DNA of 6,017 nt from assembly GCA_902796745.1 (NCBI GenBank), contig CADBQC010000082.1, positions 1 through 6,017 on the forward strand, given 5' to 3'. The notes beneath the pieces were generated by a model. The model saw only the letters and a program-made list of their open reading frames with translations. It was not told the DNA's origin and did not search any database. The translations under genes and the position numbers were made by a program. This DNA comes from an uncultured Pseudomonadota bacterium. GTDB lineage: Bacteria; Pseudomonadota; Alphaproteobacteria; RUG11792. Each line of letters starts with the position of its first letter. Position 1 is the stretch's first letter. Positions 5,901 to 6,017 of this stretch are shown here, piece after piece.

Positions 5901-5929
5901 TTGTCATTTCGATAGAAGTTTGTTATTAT
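5901..5929 (+). promoter_or_regulatory. promoter of tRNA-Leu(UAA)
   Basis: TTGTCA (5901-5906) and TATTAT (5924-5929) are each one mismatch from the sigma-70 consensus and separated by the optimal 17 nt. TGT directly before TATTAT makes an extended -10. Initiation near 5936 leaves only about six nucleotides before the tRNA. This is the best-formed promoter in the window, as expected for a stable RNA gene. Confidence 0.7.
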
Positions 5930-5941
5930 TTGATGTAGTAC

Positions 5942-6017
5942 GCCTGCTTGGTGGAATTGGTAGACACAACAGACTTAAAATCTGTCGCCCCAAAGGCTTG
6001 CCGGTTCGAGTCCGGCA
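5942..6017 (+). tRNA. tRNA-Leu (anticodon UAA), 3' end beyond window
   Basis: A class II tRNA reading UUA and, by wobble, UUG. The 5' acceptor strand is GCCTGCT (5942-5948). The D-arm GTGGAATTGGTAGACAC is typical of tRNA-Leu. The anticodon stem is ACAGA/TCTGT (5969-5973 and 5981-5985) with loop CTTAAAA, placing TAA at 5976-5978. The long variable arm has stem GCC/GGC (5987-5989 and 5995-5997). The T arm is GCCGG/CCGGC around TTCGAGT (6000-6016). Only the first base of the 3' acceptor strand is inside the window; AGCAGGC plus the discriminator base should follow. It is divergent from pheT. Confidence 0.97.

Overview
The window reads as a chromosomal segment of an AT-rich alphaproteobacterium, possibly a host-associated or reduced-genome lineage. 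The best taxonomic evidence is the nucleoside diphosphate kinase. Its N-terminal [17 protein letters not shown] block and its EIVG C-terminus are typical of alphaproteobacterial Ndk. The PheT N-terminus and its HPNADRLRVCQV block fit the same group. The standard bacterial code is used: pheT ends in TGA and tryptophan is TGG. No phage, IS or CRISPR signature was found. The lineage below class level is an inference I cannot settle from this sequence.

Five protein genes lie on the minus strand. In transcription order (right to left) they are pheT (3276-5636), an aromatic amino acid transporter of the HAAAP family (1954-3087), ndk (1356-1775), pgsA (728-1336) and an OGG-type 8-oxoguanine DNA glycosylase cut by the left window edge (1-734). 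ndk, pgsA and ogg are packed as a likely operon, with a 19 nt gap and then a 7 nt overlap. pheT and the transporter each have a plausible promoter of their own. At the right edge a tRNA-Leu(UAA) lies divergently on the plus strand behind a good extended -10 promoter. It lacks its last bases because the window ends.

The most interesting region is the leader between pheT and the transporter (3088-3275). A promoter overlaps the pheT stop codon. It would produce a leader of about 155 nt containing a short ORF that ends Met-Trp-Trp-Arg-stop, overlapped by a GC-rich hairpin. A tandem-Trp leader peptide directly upstream of a predicted Trp/Tyr transporter suggests control by tryptophan supply, as for trpL or tnaC. 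A canonical intrinsic terminator is not visible, so the mechanism is open.

The functions are translation (pheT, tRNA-Leu), amino acid import, nucleotide pool balance (ndk), phospholipid synthesis (pgsA) and base-excision repair (ogg). Other points of note are pheT without pheS beside it, paired TTGCGCAA palindromes upstream of ndk, a palindrome at the pheT start site, and about 260 nt of unexplained DNA between pheT and the tRNA promoter.
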